Origin: Alphaproteobacteria bacterium HGW-Alphaproteobacteria-18 | Lineage (GTDB): Bacteria > Pseudomonadota > Alphaproteobacteria > Caulobacterales > Hyphomonadaceae | Direction: 5' to 3' | Length of the DNA: 64,000 nt | NCBI GenBank assembly: GCA_002841155.1 | Contig: PHEH01000010.1 | Coordinates: forward strand, 1 to 64,000 | In this document: one piece after another, positions 20,049-29,932 of the stretch | How the letters are laid out: each line of letters starts with the position of its first letter | How positions within the stretch are numbered: position 1 is the stretch's first letter | Program-made: the position numbers and the translations under genes | Notes under the pieces: generated by a model | Databases searched by the model: none | What the model was told of the DNA's origin: nothing | What the model saw: the letters and a program-made list of their open reading frames with translations, nothing else

Positions 20049-21062
20049 TTGACCCTCGCGCCAAAACCGAAGAGCAAGGCCCAGCTTTCCTCGATCACGG
20101 AGCGGATGCAGGCGCTTGTGGCCACCGATCTGGCCGCTGTGGAGCACCTGCTCGCCACACGCGCGGCCAGCCCGGTCGCCGTCATTCCAGACCTTTCCGG
20201 ATATATCGTCTCGGCTGGCGGCAAACGCCTGCGCCCGATGATTACCCTTATCGCGGCTTATGCCGTGGGCAAGGCGAACCCGGCGACGCATGCTCTGGCC
20301 GCCGCTGTCGAGTTCATCCACACCGCCACGCTGCTGCATGATGATGTGGTGGACGAGAGCGACCTGCGCCGGGGCCAGCCGGCCGCCAAGGCGATCTGGG
20401 GCAACAAGGCGGCGATCCTGGTCGGTGACTTCCTGTTTGCGCGCGCCTTCAACCTGCTGGTCGAAACGAGCAGCCTGGAAATCCTCAACCGCCTCGCCAC
20501 GGCCTCCACCGTGATCGCCGAGGGCGAAGTGCGCCAGCTGGCGGCGATGGCGACCCGCGACCTGCCGACCGAGGAATATCTGGCCATCGTGGAAGCCAAG
20601 ACCGGCGCGCTGTTTGAAGCGGCTGCCGAAACGGGCGCGATGTCTGCTGGCGGCGAAGAACATTCCGATGCGCTGGCAACGTATGGCAAGAATCTCGGCC
20701 TCGCCTTCCAGATCATTGACGACGTGCTCGATTATGGCGGGACGACCTCTGTGATCGGCAAATCGGTGGGCGATGATTTCCGCGAAGGGAAGATCACCCT
20801 GCCGGTGATCATTGCGCGCCGCCGGGGCTCTGATGAAGATCGCGCGTTCTGGGACCGGGCACTGAACCCGGAGACGCAGGAGGATTCTGATCTTGCCCAT
20901 GCCGTGCACCTGATCCGTGCGACCGGCGCGGCCGAAGCGACCGTGCAGGAAGCCGAAGCGTATGCGGCCCTCGCCAAGGGCGCCCTGCGCACCCTGCCCG
21001 CCTCGCCTTATCGCGACGCGCTGGAAGACCTCACCGATTTCTGCGTGAGCCGGGCTTACTGA
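20049..21062 (+). CDS. ispB: long-chain polyprenyl diphosphate synthase (octa/decaprenyl type)
   Basis: Trans-prenyltransferase of 337 residues that makes the ubiquinone side-chain precursor. First aspartate-rich motif DDVVDESDLRRG near residue 99 and second IIDDVLDYGG near residue 225, followed by GDDFREGKITLPVI. The start appears to be TTG at 20049 with GGAG 10 bases ahead; the first in-frame ATG lies 57 bases further in and would trim part of helix A. Chain length (C40 or C50) cannot be read from sequence by eye. Convergent with the WecA-like gene. Confidence 0.92.
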   Translation: MTLAPKPKSKAQLSSITERMQALVATDLAAVEHLLATRAASPVAVIPDLSGYIVSAGGKRLRPMITLIAAYAVGKANPATHALAAAVEFIHTATLLHDDVVDESDLRRGQPAAKAIWGNKAAILVGDFLFARAFNLLVETSSLEILNRLATASTVIAEGEVRQLAAMATRDLPTEEYLAIVEAKTGALFEAAAETGAMSAGGEEHSDALATYGKNLGLAFQIIDDVLDYGGTTSVIGKSVGDDFREGKITLPVIIARRRGSDEDRAFWDRALNPETQEDSDLAHAVHLIRATGAAEATVQEAEAYAALAKGALRTLPASPYRDALEDLTDFCVSRAY

Positions 21063-21063
21063 G

Positions 21064-22131
21064 CTATTTGCCCTCATCGGCAAGGCGGCGGCCGAGCGTG
21101 ACGCGCTGCCAGAGCCAGAGCGCCGAACCTGTTATCAGGATGACCGTAAAGAGGATGGCGGCGATGCCTGCGCCCTGACGCGCGCCGGTGATCGCAGCCA
21201 GGGACGTGACGAGGCAGAGACCCCACCAGAGACCAGCGACCTGCAGATGGCTCCAGCCTGCCCGCAGGAAAAGTTGATACGCATGGTCGCGGTGGGCCTG
21301 CATCAGCGGGCGGCCAAGGCGGGCGCGCCAGGCGAGCGTGAGAAAGACATCAATCAGGATGGGTAGGACGAGTATGGCCGGCACCCAGACGGAGTGGATC
21401 ACGCCAACCGACAGCCCGGCCGCGCCGATGAGCGCGCCGATGGCAAGGGCGCCGGTATCGCCTGCATAAAGACGGCCTTGCAGGTTCCAGGCGAGGAAGC
21501 CGCAGAGGGCGGCCACGGCGGCGACCAGCAGCAGGAAGAGGATGCCGGGGGCGCTGCCCTGGGGCGGGGCGACGATGATGGCGAGGGCCGCCAGCAGGAT
21601 GGCAGCGCTGCCCATCGCAATGCCATTGGCGCCGTCCATGAAATTTACCGCATTCGACATCACGAACAGCCAGAGCGCCGCGCCGGCAATCGCGAGGAAA
21701 GCTGGCAGGGCGATGCCTTCCCCGCCTGCGCCGGGCAGCCAGAGATGGGTGACGTGCGGGCCATAGATGGCAGCGAGCAGGGACGCGGCGGCCAGGACGA
21801 GCAGTTTGCGGCCCGCGCGAAGGTTCAGCTTGTCATCGGCAAAGCCCAGAAGCCCGGCCAGCAGCACAAGGAGCATGGGACCGGCCAGCGAAATCTGCGC
21901 CAGCGTGGCGAGCGGGTTTCCGAGACCGCCCGGCTGAAGGAGACTGGCGAGGAGCAGCGCGGCGAACATCCCCGCCAGCACGCCCGTGCCGCCCGCGCTG
22001 GGGATGGGCCTTGCTTGCGTCTTGCGGCCGCCATCGGGCGCGTCCCTGGGGCCGAGACGGATCATCAGGGCGCAGACAAGGAAACTGATCAGCAGGGGCG
22101 CGGCGGCCCAGACAAGGGCTAGGTCCATCAT
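21064..22131 (-). CDS. WecA/MraY-type glycosyltransferase family 4
   Basis: 355-residue polytopic inner-membrane protein with about ten hydrophobic segments. GFADDKLNLR, NAVNFMDGANGIA and GDTGALAIGALIG are the signature segments of phospho-sugar transferases that move UDP-sugar phosphate to undecaprenyl phosphate. It resembles WecA-like enzymes that start O-antigen or capsule synthesis rather than MraY. The start ATG overlaps the ispE stop (ATGA), so it is translated with ispE. Which sugar is moved is unknown. Confidence 0.85.
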   Translation of the reverse strand: MMDLALVWAAAPLLISFLVCALMIRLGPRDAPDGGRKTQARPIPSAGGTGVLAGMFAALLLASLLQPGGLGNPLATLAQISLAGPMLLVLLAGLLGFADDKLNLRAGRKLLVLAAASLLAAIYGPHVTHLWLPGAGGEGIALPAFLAIAGAALWLFVMSNAVNFMDGANGIAMGSAAILLAALAIIVAPPQGSAPGILFLLLVAAVAALCGFLAWNLQGRLYAGDTGALAIGALIGAAGLSVGVIHSVWVPAILVLPILIDVFLTLAWRARLGRPLMQAHRDHAYQLFLRAGWSHLQVAGLWWGLCLVTSLAAITGARQGAGIAAILFTVILITGSALWLWQRVTLGRRLADEGK

Positions 22132-23024
22132 GGCGCGGCCCCGAGCCGGGACGCGGCCGCCCACCAATGGTCCTTGGCCTTTTCCTGGCCGAGCATGACG
22201 GTCGCGCGTTCGGCAAAGGCGAGCGCCTCGAAAAGGGCAAAACAGGTGGCGCCCGAACCGCTCATACGGGCCAGGAGGACGCCGGGCTGCGCCCGCAGGA
22301 ATTCCAGAACCGCGGCGATTTCGGGGACAAGCGCGATGGCAGGCGCTTCCAGATCATTGCGCTGCTGGCCGAGCCAGGCGGCAAGCGCCTTGGCGCCGGA
22401 AAACGCCGGCAGCGGATCAATCTCTGTAAAACCTGCGCCGCCGCCGGCCGCGTCATAAGCGCGGAAGACCGGCCCCGTGGGGCAGGCGACGCCAGGGTTT
22501 ATCAGGACAGCGGCGAGCGCCGGCAGGGCGGGAAGCGGGGTGACGCGCTCCCCTTCCCCGCGCATCAGGGAAGGCTGGCCGGAAAGAGCGACGGGAACAT
22601 CCCCGCCAAGGCCGGGCGCGAGCGCGGCGGCATGGGCGGGGTCAACACCCCAGAGCTTTGTCAGCAGGCGGAGGGCGGTGGCCGCATCTGAAGACCCGCC
22701 GCCGATACCGGCCGCGACAGGGAGCCATTTCTTCAGCGTCAGCCGGGCGCCCTGGCGCGTACCGGACGCTGACTGGAGCGCGCGCGCCGCCTGGAGGACG
22801 AGATTGTCCTCGCCTGCCCCGGCGGCGTCTGCGTAGGGGCCGGTGACACTGAGATTGAGACCATCTGCCAACTCGGCGGTGAGATGGTCTGCGGCGCTCG
22901 TGCCGGAGAACATCACCAGAGAGTCAAGGTCGTGGCGGCCATTGGGCTTTGGCGGGCCGACATGCAGGTAGAGGTTCACCTTGGCAGGCGCCCAGCCTGA
23001 GAGGCCCGTATCTGCTGCGCTCAT
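22128..23024 (-). CDS. ispE: 4-diphosphocytidyl-2-C-methyl-D-erythritol kinase
   Basis: GHMP kinase of the MEP isoprenoid pathway, 298 residues. WAPAKVNLYLHVG is the substrate-binding opening, PVAAGIGGGSSDAATALR is the ATP-binding loop, and ARMSGSGATCFALF the C-terminal motif. The start at 23024 (MSAADTGLSGW) follows the TPR gene stop by 14 bases; upstream residues in that frame are Arg-rich and unlike the family. With ispB nearby, this part of the window carries two isoprenoid genes on opposite strands. Confidence 0.95.
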   Translation of the reverse strand: MSAADTGLSGWAPAKVNLYLHVGPPKPNGRHDLDSLVMFSGTSAADHLTAELADGLNLSVTGPYADAAGAGEDNLVLQAARALQSASGTRQGARLTLKKWLPVAAGIGGGSSDAATALRLLTKLWGVDPAHAAALAPGLGGDVPVALSGQPSLMRGEGERVTPLPALPALAAVLINPGVACPTGPVFRAYDAAGGGAGFTEIDPLPAFSGAKALAAWLGQQRNDLEAPAIALVPEIAAVLEFLRAQPGVLLARMSGSGATCFALFEALAFAERATVMLGQEKAKDHWWAAASRLGAAP

Positions 23025-23037
23025 CTGCGGGCGCCTC

Positions 23038-24783
23038 TCAGGGGGATTCTGGAACCAGGACAGGCGGCGGAGGCGCCTCTGCCGCCTCGGGCGCATCCGG
23101 GCCGAGCTTGGAGTGAAGTTTGGCATTGATCCGCCCCCGGTCTTTCTCGGTGGGGTCCAGCGTCAGGGCACGCTGCCACTGGAAGCCCGCCTCAAGCTTG
23201 CGGCCGACGCGCCAGTAAGCGTCGCCGAGATGGTCGTTGAGGACCGGATCGCTGGGCAGAAGCTCGACGGCGCGTTCGAGAAAATCGACAGCTTCCTCAT
23301 ATTGTCCGAGCTTGTAGTGGGCCCAGCCCAGGCTGTCGATAATATGGCCCGAGCGCGGCTCCAGAATGACGGCGCGGCGGATGAGGTTGAACCCCTCTTC
23401 AAGGTTTTCACCCCGGTCGATCCAGGAATAGCCAAGATAGTTGAGCACGGTGGCGCTTTCCGGGCGCAGTTCCAGGGCGCGCTTCAGGTCAGCTTCGGCC
23501 TCTGGCCAGTTGCCTTGACGCTCCCGCGCGGCGCCGCGGGCAAAGATGACGCGCCAGTCTTCCTGCTCACCATCTGCGGCCAGCACGTCGTTGAGAACGG
23601 CTTCACCTTCCCCATAGCGCTCGAGCGAAACATAAAGATCCGCGAGCTGAAGAAGGAGACCGCGATCAGGATTGCCCGCCAGGGCTTCGGCGGCCACGCG
23701 GAGAGCCTCTTCACTCTTTCCCTGCGCATTGAGGAGACCGGCAAGCTGGCCCTGGGCGTTGGCATAGTAGGGCGAGCCCTTCGGCACTTGCCGCAGGATA
23801 CGAATGGCGTCGTCGCGGCGGCCGCCATTCTCCAGCGCCTGCGCCCAGAGGGAGCGCGCGACATGCAGATCCGGGTCAAGCGCGAGGGCGAGAACGAAAT
23901 AGACCGAGGAGAGATCGTCATTGGTCTGATACATCAGCGCGGCGGCCGGGACGTAGAGCGCGAGGGCAGCGCCCTGGCGGGTGGTCAGGCGGCGCGGCTT
24001 GATCCGCTCCCCGGCTTCGATACGGCGGGCGAGCCCTGCGAGGGCGGCGTTGGTGCCGACTTCAGCGCGGAAGGCCTCGATGATCTCCAGAGCACGGGCT
24101 TTCTCGCCGCGTGAGGCGAGGAGTTCGGCATGAGCCTCTACCCCGATGGCAAGGCGGGCGCCGGACGCCCAGACGCGTTCGAAGGTGGCAAGGGCGTCGT
24201 CATCTGCCCGGCCAGAGAGTTGCAGGAGACCCATCATATAGAGGCTGGGGCTGTCATAGCGCTGGTCGCCGGTGAGGCCCTGCTCCAGATAGGGGATGGC
24301 AGATGTCAGACCGCTTTTGCTGAGCGCGCGCCAGGCAGAGATGTTGTTGGCAATGGTGCGGTTGAAGGGCTGGAAGGCGGCTTCTTCCAGATACGGGCGT
24401 GCCTCTTCCGGCTTGCCGCGCTGAATGGCGTCCACCGCCAGGGTGAGGCGGACAAGGCTGGCGTCACTGCCCGCAGCGAGCGCGCGGCTGGAGAGGCCAG
24501 CGGCGGCAGGATAATCGCCGGCAAGGAGGGCGGAGAATACAGCCCGTTCGGCAATCGAGGCCTGCTCAGGCATGACATCAATGATGGCCGCGTAGCGCCG
24601 GGACGCTGTGCCGGGATCATTCGTCAGCGAGGCAATGCGCGCGATCATGAAGTCCCGGTAAGACGCCGCCTCAGGCGGGCGGTCGTCGGTAAAGTCATAG
24701 GCGGGACCACGGGGGCCGGGCGTGGCGCAGGCCGCAAAAGTGAGCAGGCTGACGAGAAGGAGCGGCGACAGGGTGCGTTTCAT
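23038..24783 (-). CDS. TPR-repeat outer-membrane lipoprotein
   Basis: 581-residue predicted lipoprotein (LLTFAACATPG) made almost wholly of TPR-like helical hairpins. Recognisable repeats include ALELRPESATVLNYLGY, RAVILEPRSGHIIDSLGW and RAVELLPSDPVLNDHLGD towards the C-terminus. The start at 24783 is chosen because the lipoprotein signal begins there. Placed between the AmiC-like gene and ispE on the same strand. TPR lipoproteins commonly scaffold envelope complexes; a specific partner is not evident. Widespread in alphaproteobacteria as an unnamed family. Confidence 0.85.
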   Translation of the reverse strand: MKRTLSPLLLVSLLTFAACATPGPRGPAYDFTDDRPPEAASYRDFMIARIASLTNDPGTASRRYAAIIDVMPEQASIAERAVFSALLAGDYPAAAGLSSRALAAGSDASLVRLTLAVDAIQRGKPEEARPYLEEAAFQPFNRTIANNISAWRALSKSGLTSAIPYLEQGLTGDQRYDSPSLYMMGLLQLSGRADDDALATFERVWASGARLAIGVEAHAELLASRGEKARALEIIEAFRAEVGTNAALAGLARRIEAGERIKPRRLTTRQGAALALYVPAAALMYQTNDDLSSVYFVLALALDPDLHVARSLWAQALENGGRRDDAIRILRQVPKGSPYYANAQGQLAGLLNAQGKSEEALRVAAEALAGNPDRGLLLQLADLYVSLERYGEGEAVLNDVLAADGEQEDWRVIFARGAARERQGNWPEAEADLKRALELRPESATVLNYLGYSWIDRGENLEEGFNLIRRAVILEPRSGHIIDSLGWAHYKLGQYEEAVDFLERAVELLPSDPVLNDHLGDAYWRVGRKLEAGFQWQRALTLDPTEKDRGRINAKLHSKLGPDAPEAAEAPPPPVLVPESP

Positions 24784-24856
24784 GGGCCAAACACTTGCAG
24801 TATCCGAACGCAGCGACAAGTGGCCCGCAACCGCACACGCCTGCGCCATTTGCCGC

Positions 24857-26065
24857 CTATTGCGAGGCGAGACGAAGATCCTGACGGTCAAAATAGATGT
24901 CGATGGCCTGCTTGATGGCTCTGGTTGAGGCTTCGATGCCTTTGTCGGACTGGAGGCGCTTTGCGTCTGCCGCATTGGTGAGGAAGCCAAGTTCCAGCAA
25001 CACGGCAGGGACATCGGGCGCCAGCAGGACATAGAAACCGGCGCTGCGATGGGTGTTGCGCAGGACCGGGCCGGCGCGCTCAAGCTCGGGCAGCAGCAGC
25101 TCGGCAAACTCGGCTGAACGGGTTTTGGTTTCGCGCTTGACCAGATCGGAGAGAATGCCCGTCAGGCGCTGGGGCGTACCGTCTTCGATAGGGATGACCC
25201 AGTTGTTGCGGCTCGCCTCCCGGTCGATCCGGCCCTCCCCGCGGGCGGAAATCGTATAGACCGACGCGCCCGAGACAGAGCTCGAGCCGGCCGCATCGGC
25301 ATGCAGCGAAATGAACAGCTCTGCGTTCCAGTTGCGCGCTTTGGTGACCCGGTCCTCGTGTTCGACATAGACATCGGTGTCGCGGGTGAGCCGGACGACA
25401 TAGCGGCCGTCGGCCTCCAGCAGGTCTCGCAGGGCGAGCGCGGCTCGCAGGGTGACGTCTTTCTCCTTGCCGCCAGTGATTGCCATCGCGCCGGGGTCTT
25501 TGCCGCCATGCCCGGCATCAATGACGACGACATGCCCGCGCGTGGACCTCGGCGGCGCTTTACGTCCGGCACCCGGAGGCGGCGCGGCCGCCAGCAGGGT
25601 GGCCTCTTTCTCCGCAGCCCTGACCGCATCGGTTTCGGCCTTGGCAAGCCGGCGCTGGTCCCGTTTGGCCACGCTGGAGAAGCGGGCGTCGGAGACGGTG
25701 TCGAGATCAACGATGATACGGTAGGATTTCTCGCTACCTGTCGGCGGCAGGCGCAGGACGCGGGCAACCGACATGGCACGGTCGAGTTCAAACTCCAGCC
25801 GGCCTGGATTGAGTGACCAGACCGTGATCCCACCCCCGCCAGGGCCTTCTGCCGAATAGCCGTTCGACCTAAGCGGGAAAATGATGCGCCGCACGCCCCC
25901 GGCATCGCTGACATAGGCCTCTGCGTCTTCAGGGGCGTCGGTCCAGATCGTGATTCGTGTGGGGGCGCCGTCGCCGACAACGCGCACTTGTGACACGTCT
26001 GCGAAGGCGCCAAAAACGGCGCCAAAGCAAAGTATTAACAGGACTGAAACAATACGGATCAGCAT
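24857..26065 (-). CDS. N-acetylmuramoyl-L-alanine amidase (AmiC type)
   Basis: 402-residue periplasmic zinc amidase that cuts the lactyl-peptide bond of peptidoglycan at division. A signal peptide (SVLLILCFGAVFGAFA) is followed by an N-terminal AMIN-type beta domain (residues ~25-135) that targets the septum. The amidase_3 domain starts at VVIDAGHGGKDPGA (zinc His), with FISLHADA (second His) and LLELGFLTNAADAK (catalytic Glu). The start at 26065 is preferred to a TTG 36 bases upstream. Divergent from RNase E. Confidence 0.92.
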   Translation of the reverse strand: MLIRIVSVLLILCFGAVFGAFADVSQVRVVGDGAPTRITIWTDAPEDAEAYVSDAGGVRRIIFPLRSNGYSAEGPGGGGITVWSLNPGRLEFELDRAMSVARVLRLPPTGSEKSYRIIVDLDTVSDARFSSVAKRDQRRLAKAETDAVRAAEKEATLLAAAPPPGAGRKAPPRSTRGHVVVIDAGHGGKDPGAMAITGGKEKDVTLRAALALRDLLEADGRYVVRLTRDTDVYVEHEDRVTKARNWNAELFISLHADAAGSSSVSGASVYTISARGEGRIDREASRNNWVIPIEDGTPQRLTGILSDLVKRETKTRSAEFAELLLPELERAGPVLRNTHRSAGFYVLLAPDVPAVLLELGFLTNAADAKRLQSDKGIEASTRAIKQAIDIYFDRQDLRLASQ

Positions 26066-26496
26066 CAGCTCGGCGGGATGAGGGGGGCGTTCTGTGCCCA
26101 ATTTGACGTCATCTCACTGGATACCCACAGGAAGATTAACCCAGCCTTGACCGCACATTAGCTGTTGCAGTGGCGCTGGCAGGATTTTGCCTCTTTCAAT
26201 TACAGGCAAAATTGGGCACTATTCATTTGTGGCCGCCGTCAAGGGTCGGCCCAACGGTTTCCCAACAGTGCGCCCTGGCCCGGCTTCCCCGGAAAGGCAA
26301 GCGGGTGGCGCGCTCCGGAAAGCAGGAAAAATGTGCATTGGTGCCGCTGAAATTGCAGGTTTGACCGGATCGCTCAGGCGATATGGCTCCCTGTGCTCAG
26401 AAGGCGCCTTCCCCTTATCCCCATATCCCGGCCTGCCAGCCAACCAGAGGCGCGCTGCGCTCTGGCGAGCGGCGCCGGACCGAAAGGTTCTGTTTA
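26066..26496 (+). promoter_or_regulatory. divergent promoter region and long leader of RNase E
   Basis: 431 bases between the amidase and rne starts. Near the rne start codon GCTC-TGGC-GAGC forms a hairpin within GC-rich flanks (about 26450-26480), and AAAGG is the only ribosome site candidate (11 bases ahead). Long structured leaders mediate autoregulation of rne in other bacteria; that this one does so is inference. Confidence 0.4.
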
Positions 26497-29214
26497 ATGA
26501 GCAGATTAATGCTGATCGATGCCGCCCACACCGAAGAAACGCGGGTGGCAATCGTCAACAATGGCCAGGTTGACGATTTCGACTTTGAGGCAACCGGTAA
26601 CGAACAACTCCGCGGAAACATCTATCTCGCCAAAGTGACCCGTGTGGAGCCTTCGCTCCAGGCGGCCTTTGTCGAGTATGGTGGCAATCGCCACGGCTTT
26701 CTCGCCTTCAGCGAGATTCACCCCGATTATTATCAGCTGCCCGCCGCCGACCGCGAACTGCTGCTGAAGGAAGCGGCCGAAGAGGCCGCCGCCGCCATCG
26801 AAGACGATGATGACGGCCCGTATGTGCCCCACGGCATGAGCGCCGAGATGGAAAGCGGCCCCGACGCCTCTGCTGAAGATGGCGAAGAAGACGACGACCA
26901 CGGCGATGACGGCGAGGATCACACGGCCTCGGCTGAGGATGACGGCGATGAAGAGGCCGATGAGGCCGCCCCGCGCGCAGCCAAGCCTGCCCGCCGCAAC
27001 AGCCCGAAAAAGGTCCAGCAGCGCACCCCGATCTCCAAGCGCTACAAGATCCAGGAAGTGATCCGCCGCCGCCAGGTGATGCTGGTGCAGGTGGTCAAGG
27101 AAGAACGCGGCAACAAGGGCGCTGCGCTCACCACCTATCTCTCGCTCGCCGGGCGCTATTCCGTTCTGATGCCCAATACCCCGCGTGGGGGCGGCATTTC
27201 CCGCAAGATCGTCAACTCGGCCGACCGCAAGCGTCTCAAATCCATCGTTTCGGAACTGGATGTGCCTGAAGGTCAGGGCCTGATCGTGCGCACGGCCGGC
27301 GCCAAGCGCACCAAGATCGAGATCAAGCGCGACTATGATTACCTCTCGAAACTGTGGGAACAGATTGTCGAGAAGACCCTCTCCTCCGAAGCCCCGGCGC
27401 TGATCAATGCCGAAGGCGGGCTGGTCCACCGCGCTATGCGGGACATGTTCGACAAGGAGATCGAGGAAGTCTGGGTTCAGGGCGATGAAGCTTATCGCGA
27501 GGCAAAAGACCTCGCCAAGATCATCATGCCGAGCCAGGCCAAGAAGGTTCAGCAATGGCGCGAGGAAGACCCGCTCTATGTGGCCGAAGCGGTCGAGAGC
27601 CAGCTTGATTCCATCTATTCCCCGGTCGTTCAGCTGAAATCGGGCGGTTATCTGGTGATCAACCAGACCGAAGCCCTGGTTGCCATCGACGTGAACTCGG
27701 GCAAATCCACCCGCGAGCGCAATATCGAGCAGACCGCCGTGCGCACCAACCTGGAAGCGGCGGAAGAAGCCTGCCGCCAGATGCGCCTGCGCGATCTTGC
27801 CGGCCTCATCGTGATCGATTTCATCGACATGGAGGAGAACAAGAACAATCGCGCGGTCGAGAAACGCCTGAAGGAATGCCTGAAGGTTGACCGGGCGCGC
27901 GTCCAGCATGGCCGCATCTCGCAGTTCGGCCTGATGGAAATCTCCCGCCAGCGCCGTCGCCAGGGCGTGTTGCAGGCAACTTCTGACCCCTGCTCTGCCT
28001 GTAATGGTACGGGCCGGCGCCGCTCGATCCCGTCGGCTGCACTTCAGCTGATCCGGGCCATCGAAGCACGCGCAGCCACCGGAGGCCTCAAGGGCATCGG
28101 CGTGAAAGCGCCGACCGATGTGGCGCTCTACATTCTCAACAACAAGCGCGAGGCGCTGATCGAAATCGAGCGGCTCGCAGGCTTTGCGATCTCGATCCAT
28201 TCCTCCGAGGACATGCTGCCGGGCGACTTCCAGATCGACGCCGACCGCGACCCGAACGCCAAACCAAAGAAACGCCCCACGCCGCGCTCTCTGATGAAGC
28301 CGACGCCGCCATCGGCCCGCGATGACGACGACGAGGACATCGATGACGACGACGACATCATCGAGACCGATGACGAGACCGGCGATGAAGACGAGAACGC
28401 TAACACGCCAGCCGTCGCCAAAGACAAGCAGGGTGGCGGACGCCGCCGCCGCCGCCGCGGGGGCCGTAATCGCGGCGAAGCGCGCGACACGGGCCTTGAA
28501 GTGGTTGATGCCGAGCAGCAGCCTGCCGCCCTGGCAGACTCTGGCGAGGATGACGAAGACGAGGATGACGGCGAAGAAGCCAACGGCGCCGTTGAGCCAG
28601 GTTCGGACGAAGATGCTGCGCGCAAGCGCCGCCGCCGGGGACGCCGGGGCGGACGCCGCCGTCGTAGAGGCGGTGAAGGCCGTGAGGGCAGCGAAATTGC
28701 AGCCATTGCCGATGGCGGGGCGTTCCTGGACGGCCTGTCTGTCAGCGCCGATGTGATGCTGTCTGAAGAAGAACCGGCAATCGGCCTGCCGATGCCTGAC
28801 GACGCGCCGGAAACGGACGCTGAGCCCGAAACGGCGCCGGTCGAGGCAGCTGCGGATGATACAGAGGCTGAAGCGCCTGCGCCGGTCATAGAACAGCCAC
28901 GTCCGGCCAGATCACGCTCCCGCCGGGGACGCGGCAGCAAAGCCGCTCAGGAAGAAACGCCTGCCGGTGAAGAGGTTGCTGTGGATGAGGCTAAGGCTGA
29001 GGTTGAGCCAGAAGCACCAGCCGCGGAGATTGCTGAAGTCGTCGCAGCCGAGCCTGTTGCGGAAGTCGAGCCCGAGCCTGAAATGGTGCAGGCTGACTTT
29101 GCACCGCCGCAAGCCGCAGCTGTTGAGGCAAAGCCCACCCCCGCCCCGGCACCCGCTGCGGCTGAACCCGCAGCGCCGAAACGGGCTGGCTGGTGGAACC
29201 GCGGGAAGAAGTGA
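26497..29214 (+). CDS. rne: ribonuclease E/G
   Basis: Essential endoribonuclease of mRNA decay and rRNA processing; 905 residues from the ATG at 26497 (MSRLMLIDAAHTEETRVAIV). The S1 RNA-binding domain (about residues 35-200) is split by a long acidic insert (around 85-165, many Asp/Glu), followed by the RNase H-like and DNase I-like catalytic parts with VAIDVNSGKST and LIVIDFIDM carrying the two Mg2+ aspartates. The zinc-link appears as CSACNGTGR. From residue 590 on, acidic blocks alternate with Arg clusters (RRRRRRGGRNRG), the scaffold for the degradosome. A terminator follows. Confidence 0.95.
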   Translation: MSRLMLIDAAHTEETRVAIVNNGQVDDFDFEATGNEQLRGNIYLAKVTRVEPSLQAAFVEYGGNRHGFLAFSEIHPDYYQLPAADRELLLKEAAEEAAAAIEDDDDGPYVPHGMSAEMESGPDASAEDGEEDDDHGDDGEDHTASAEDDGDEEADEAAPRAAKPARRNSPKKVQQRTPISKRYKIQEVIRRRQVMLVQVVKEERGNKGAALTTYLSLAGRYSVLMPNTPRGGGISRKIVNSADRKRLKSIVSELDVPEGQGLIVRTAGAKRTKIEIKRDYDYLSKLWEQIVEKTLSSEAPALINAEGGLVHRAMRDMFDKEIEEVWVQGDEAYREAKDLAKIIMPSQAKKVQQWREEDPLYVAEAVESQLDSIYSPVVQLKSGGYLVINQTEALVAIDVNSGKSTRERNIEQTAVRTNLEAAEEACRQMRLRDLAGLIVIDFIDMEENKNNRAVEKRLKECLKVDRARVQHGRISQFGLMEISRQRRRQGVLQATSDPCSACNGTGRRRSIPSAALQLIRAIEARAATGGLKGIGVKAPTDVALYILNNKREALIEIERLAGFAISIHSSEDMLPGDFQIDADRDPNAKPKKRPTPRSLMKPTPPSARDDDDEDIDDDDDIIETDDETGDEDENANTPAVAKDKQGGGRRRRRRGGRNRGEARDTGLEVVDAEQQPAALADSGEDDEDEDDGEEANGAVEPGSDEDAARKRRRRGRRGGRRRRRGGEGREGSEIAAIADGGAFLDGLSVSADVMLSEEEPAIGLPMPDDAPETDAEPETAPVEAAADDTEAEAPAPVIEQPRPARSRSRRGRGSKAAQEETPAGEEVAVDEAKAEVEPEAPAAEIAEVVAAEPVAEVEPEPEMVQADFAPPQAAAVEAKPTPAPAPAAAEPAAPKRAGWWNRGKK

Positions 29215-29246
29215 TCCTTCGCGATTTTATCCGGTAACGGATGACT

Positions 29247-29278
29247 AAAAAAAGGCCGGAGCGATGCTCCGGCCTTTT
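29247..29278 (+). terminator. Rho-independent terminator, bidirectional
   Basis: AAAGGCCGGAGC-GAT-GCTCCGGCCTTTT is a perfect hairpin with an A-tract before and a T-tract after. It ends rne and probably also the minus-strand gene that stops at 29302. Confidence 0.85.
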
Positions 29279-29301
29279 GCTTTTTGAATATTCTAAGGCA
29301 A

Positions 29302-29835
29302 CTAGTTGCTGCCGGTTACAGCTTTACCTACCGCCTCAGCGGTATCCTCGACAACGGCAGCTACTTCGTCGGCCGCCGCTGTGATCTCTGCGCCGATATC
29401 GGCTGTGGTGCTGGACTGAGCAACACCTTCCGGCACCGCTTCTGTGAGCGCAACGAGATTTGCGATCATCGGGTTGGGCTTGAGATCGTTCATGGCGCCG
29501 GTCGAAGCGTCTACGGCCGCGCCGATCACGCCGCCAAGGAGGATGTTGCCAGCCATACCCGCCGTGCCATCCCCTGACAGCTTCGGCTCAAGCAGCTGCA
29601 CATAGGTCTGGTAGCCTTCTTTCGCAACTTCCACCGAATAGGTGAACTTGCGATTTATTTCCAATGTGCAGGGGGTGACGCACCCCTCCTGATTGATCCG
29701 TCCGCTGACCTCTTTGAAAGAGACAGTCGCACCTGGCGGTGTGGATTCAAACTTCACTGTGTCATCCGTACCTTTGGTCACGGTAGCACATGCACCAAGC
29801 GCCATAGCGGCACCCAGCATAAACAGCACTCTCAT
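29302..29835 (-). CDS. lipoprotein with PEGA-like region
   Basis: 177-residue predicted lipoprotein (AMALGACATVTKGT). The stretch VKFESTPPGATVSFKEVSG followed by CVTPCTLEI resembles a PEGA-type beta domain found in surface proteins, with a Cys pair. A Gly-rich hydrophobic segment (AGMAGNILLGGVIGAAVDA) then resembles a membrane-inserting helix. DNA is somewhat less GC-rich than the neighbours. It is a single gene downstream of fadJ-type gene on the minus strand. Similar proteins (TKGTDD motif) are common as unnamed lipoproteins. Function unknown. Confidence 0.75.
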   Translation of the reverse strand: MRVLFMLGAAMALGACATVTKGTDDTVKFESTPPGATVSFKEVSGRINQEGCVTPCTLEINRKFTYSVEVAKEGYQTYVQLLEPKLSGDGTAGMAGNILLGGVIGAAVDASTGAMNDLKPNPMIANLVALTEAVPEGVAQSSTTADIGAEITAAADEVAAVVEDTAEAVGKAVTGSN

Positions 29836-29932
29836 TTCAGAACCCCCTGAAAAAATAACCCGCAGCTGAACGCTGCAATTGCCACGTTCAATCTGCGGGC
29901 TATATCGTCAACAGGATTGTGATTTCATCCAC

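Noticed and set aside
29302-29835. Prophage or plasmid origin for the lower-GC lipoprotein gene
   Set aside because: No integrase, transposase or direct repeats flank it; single genes of this composition are common for envelope proteins.
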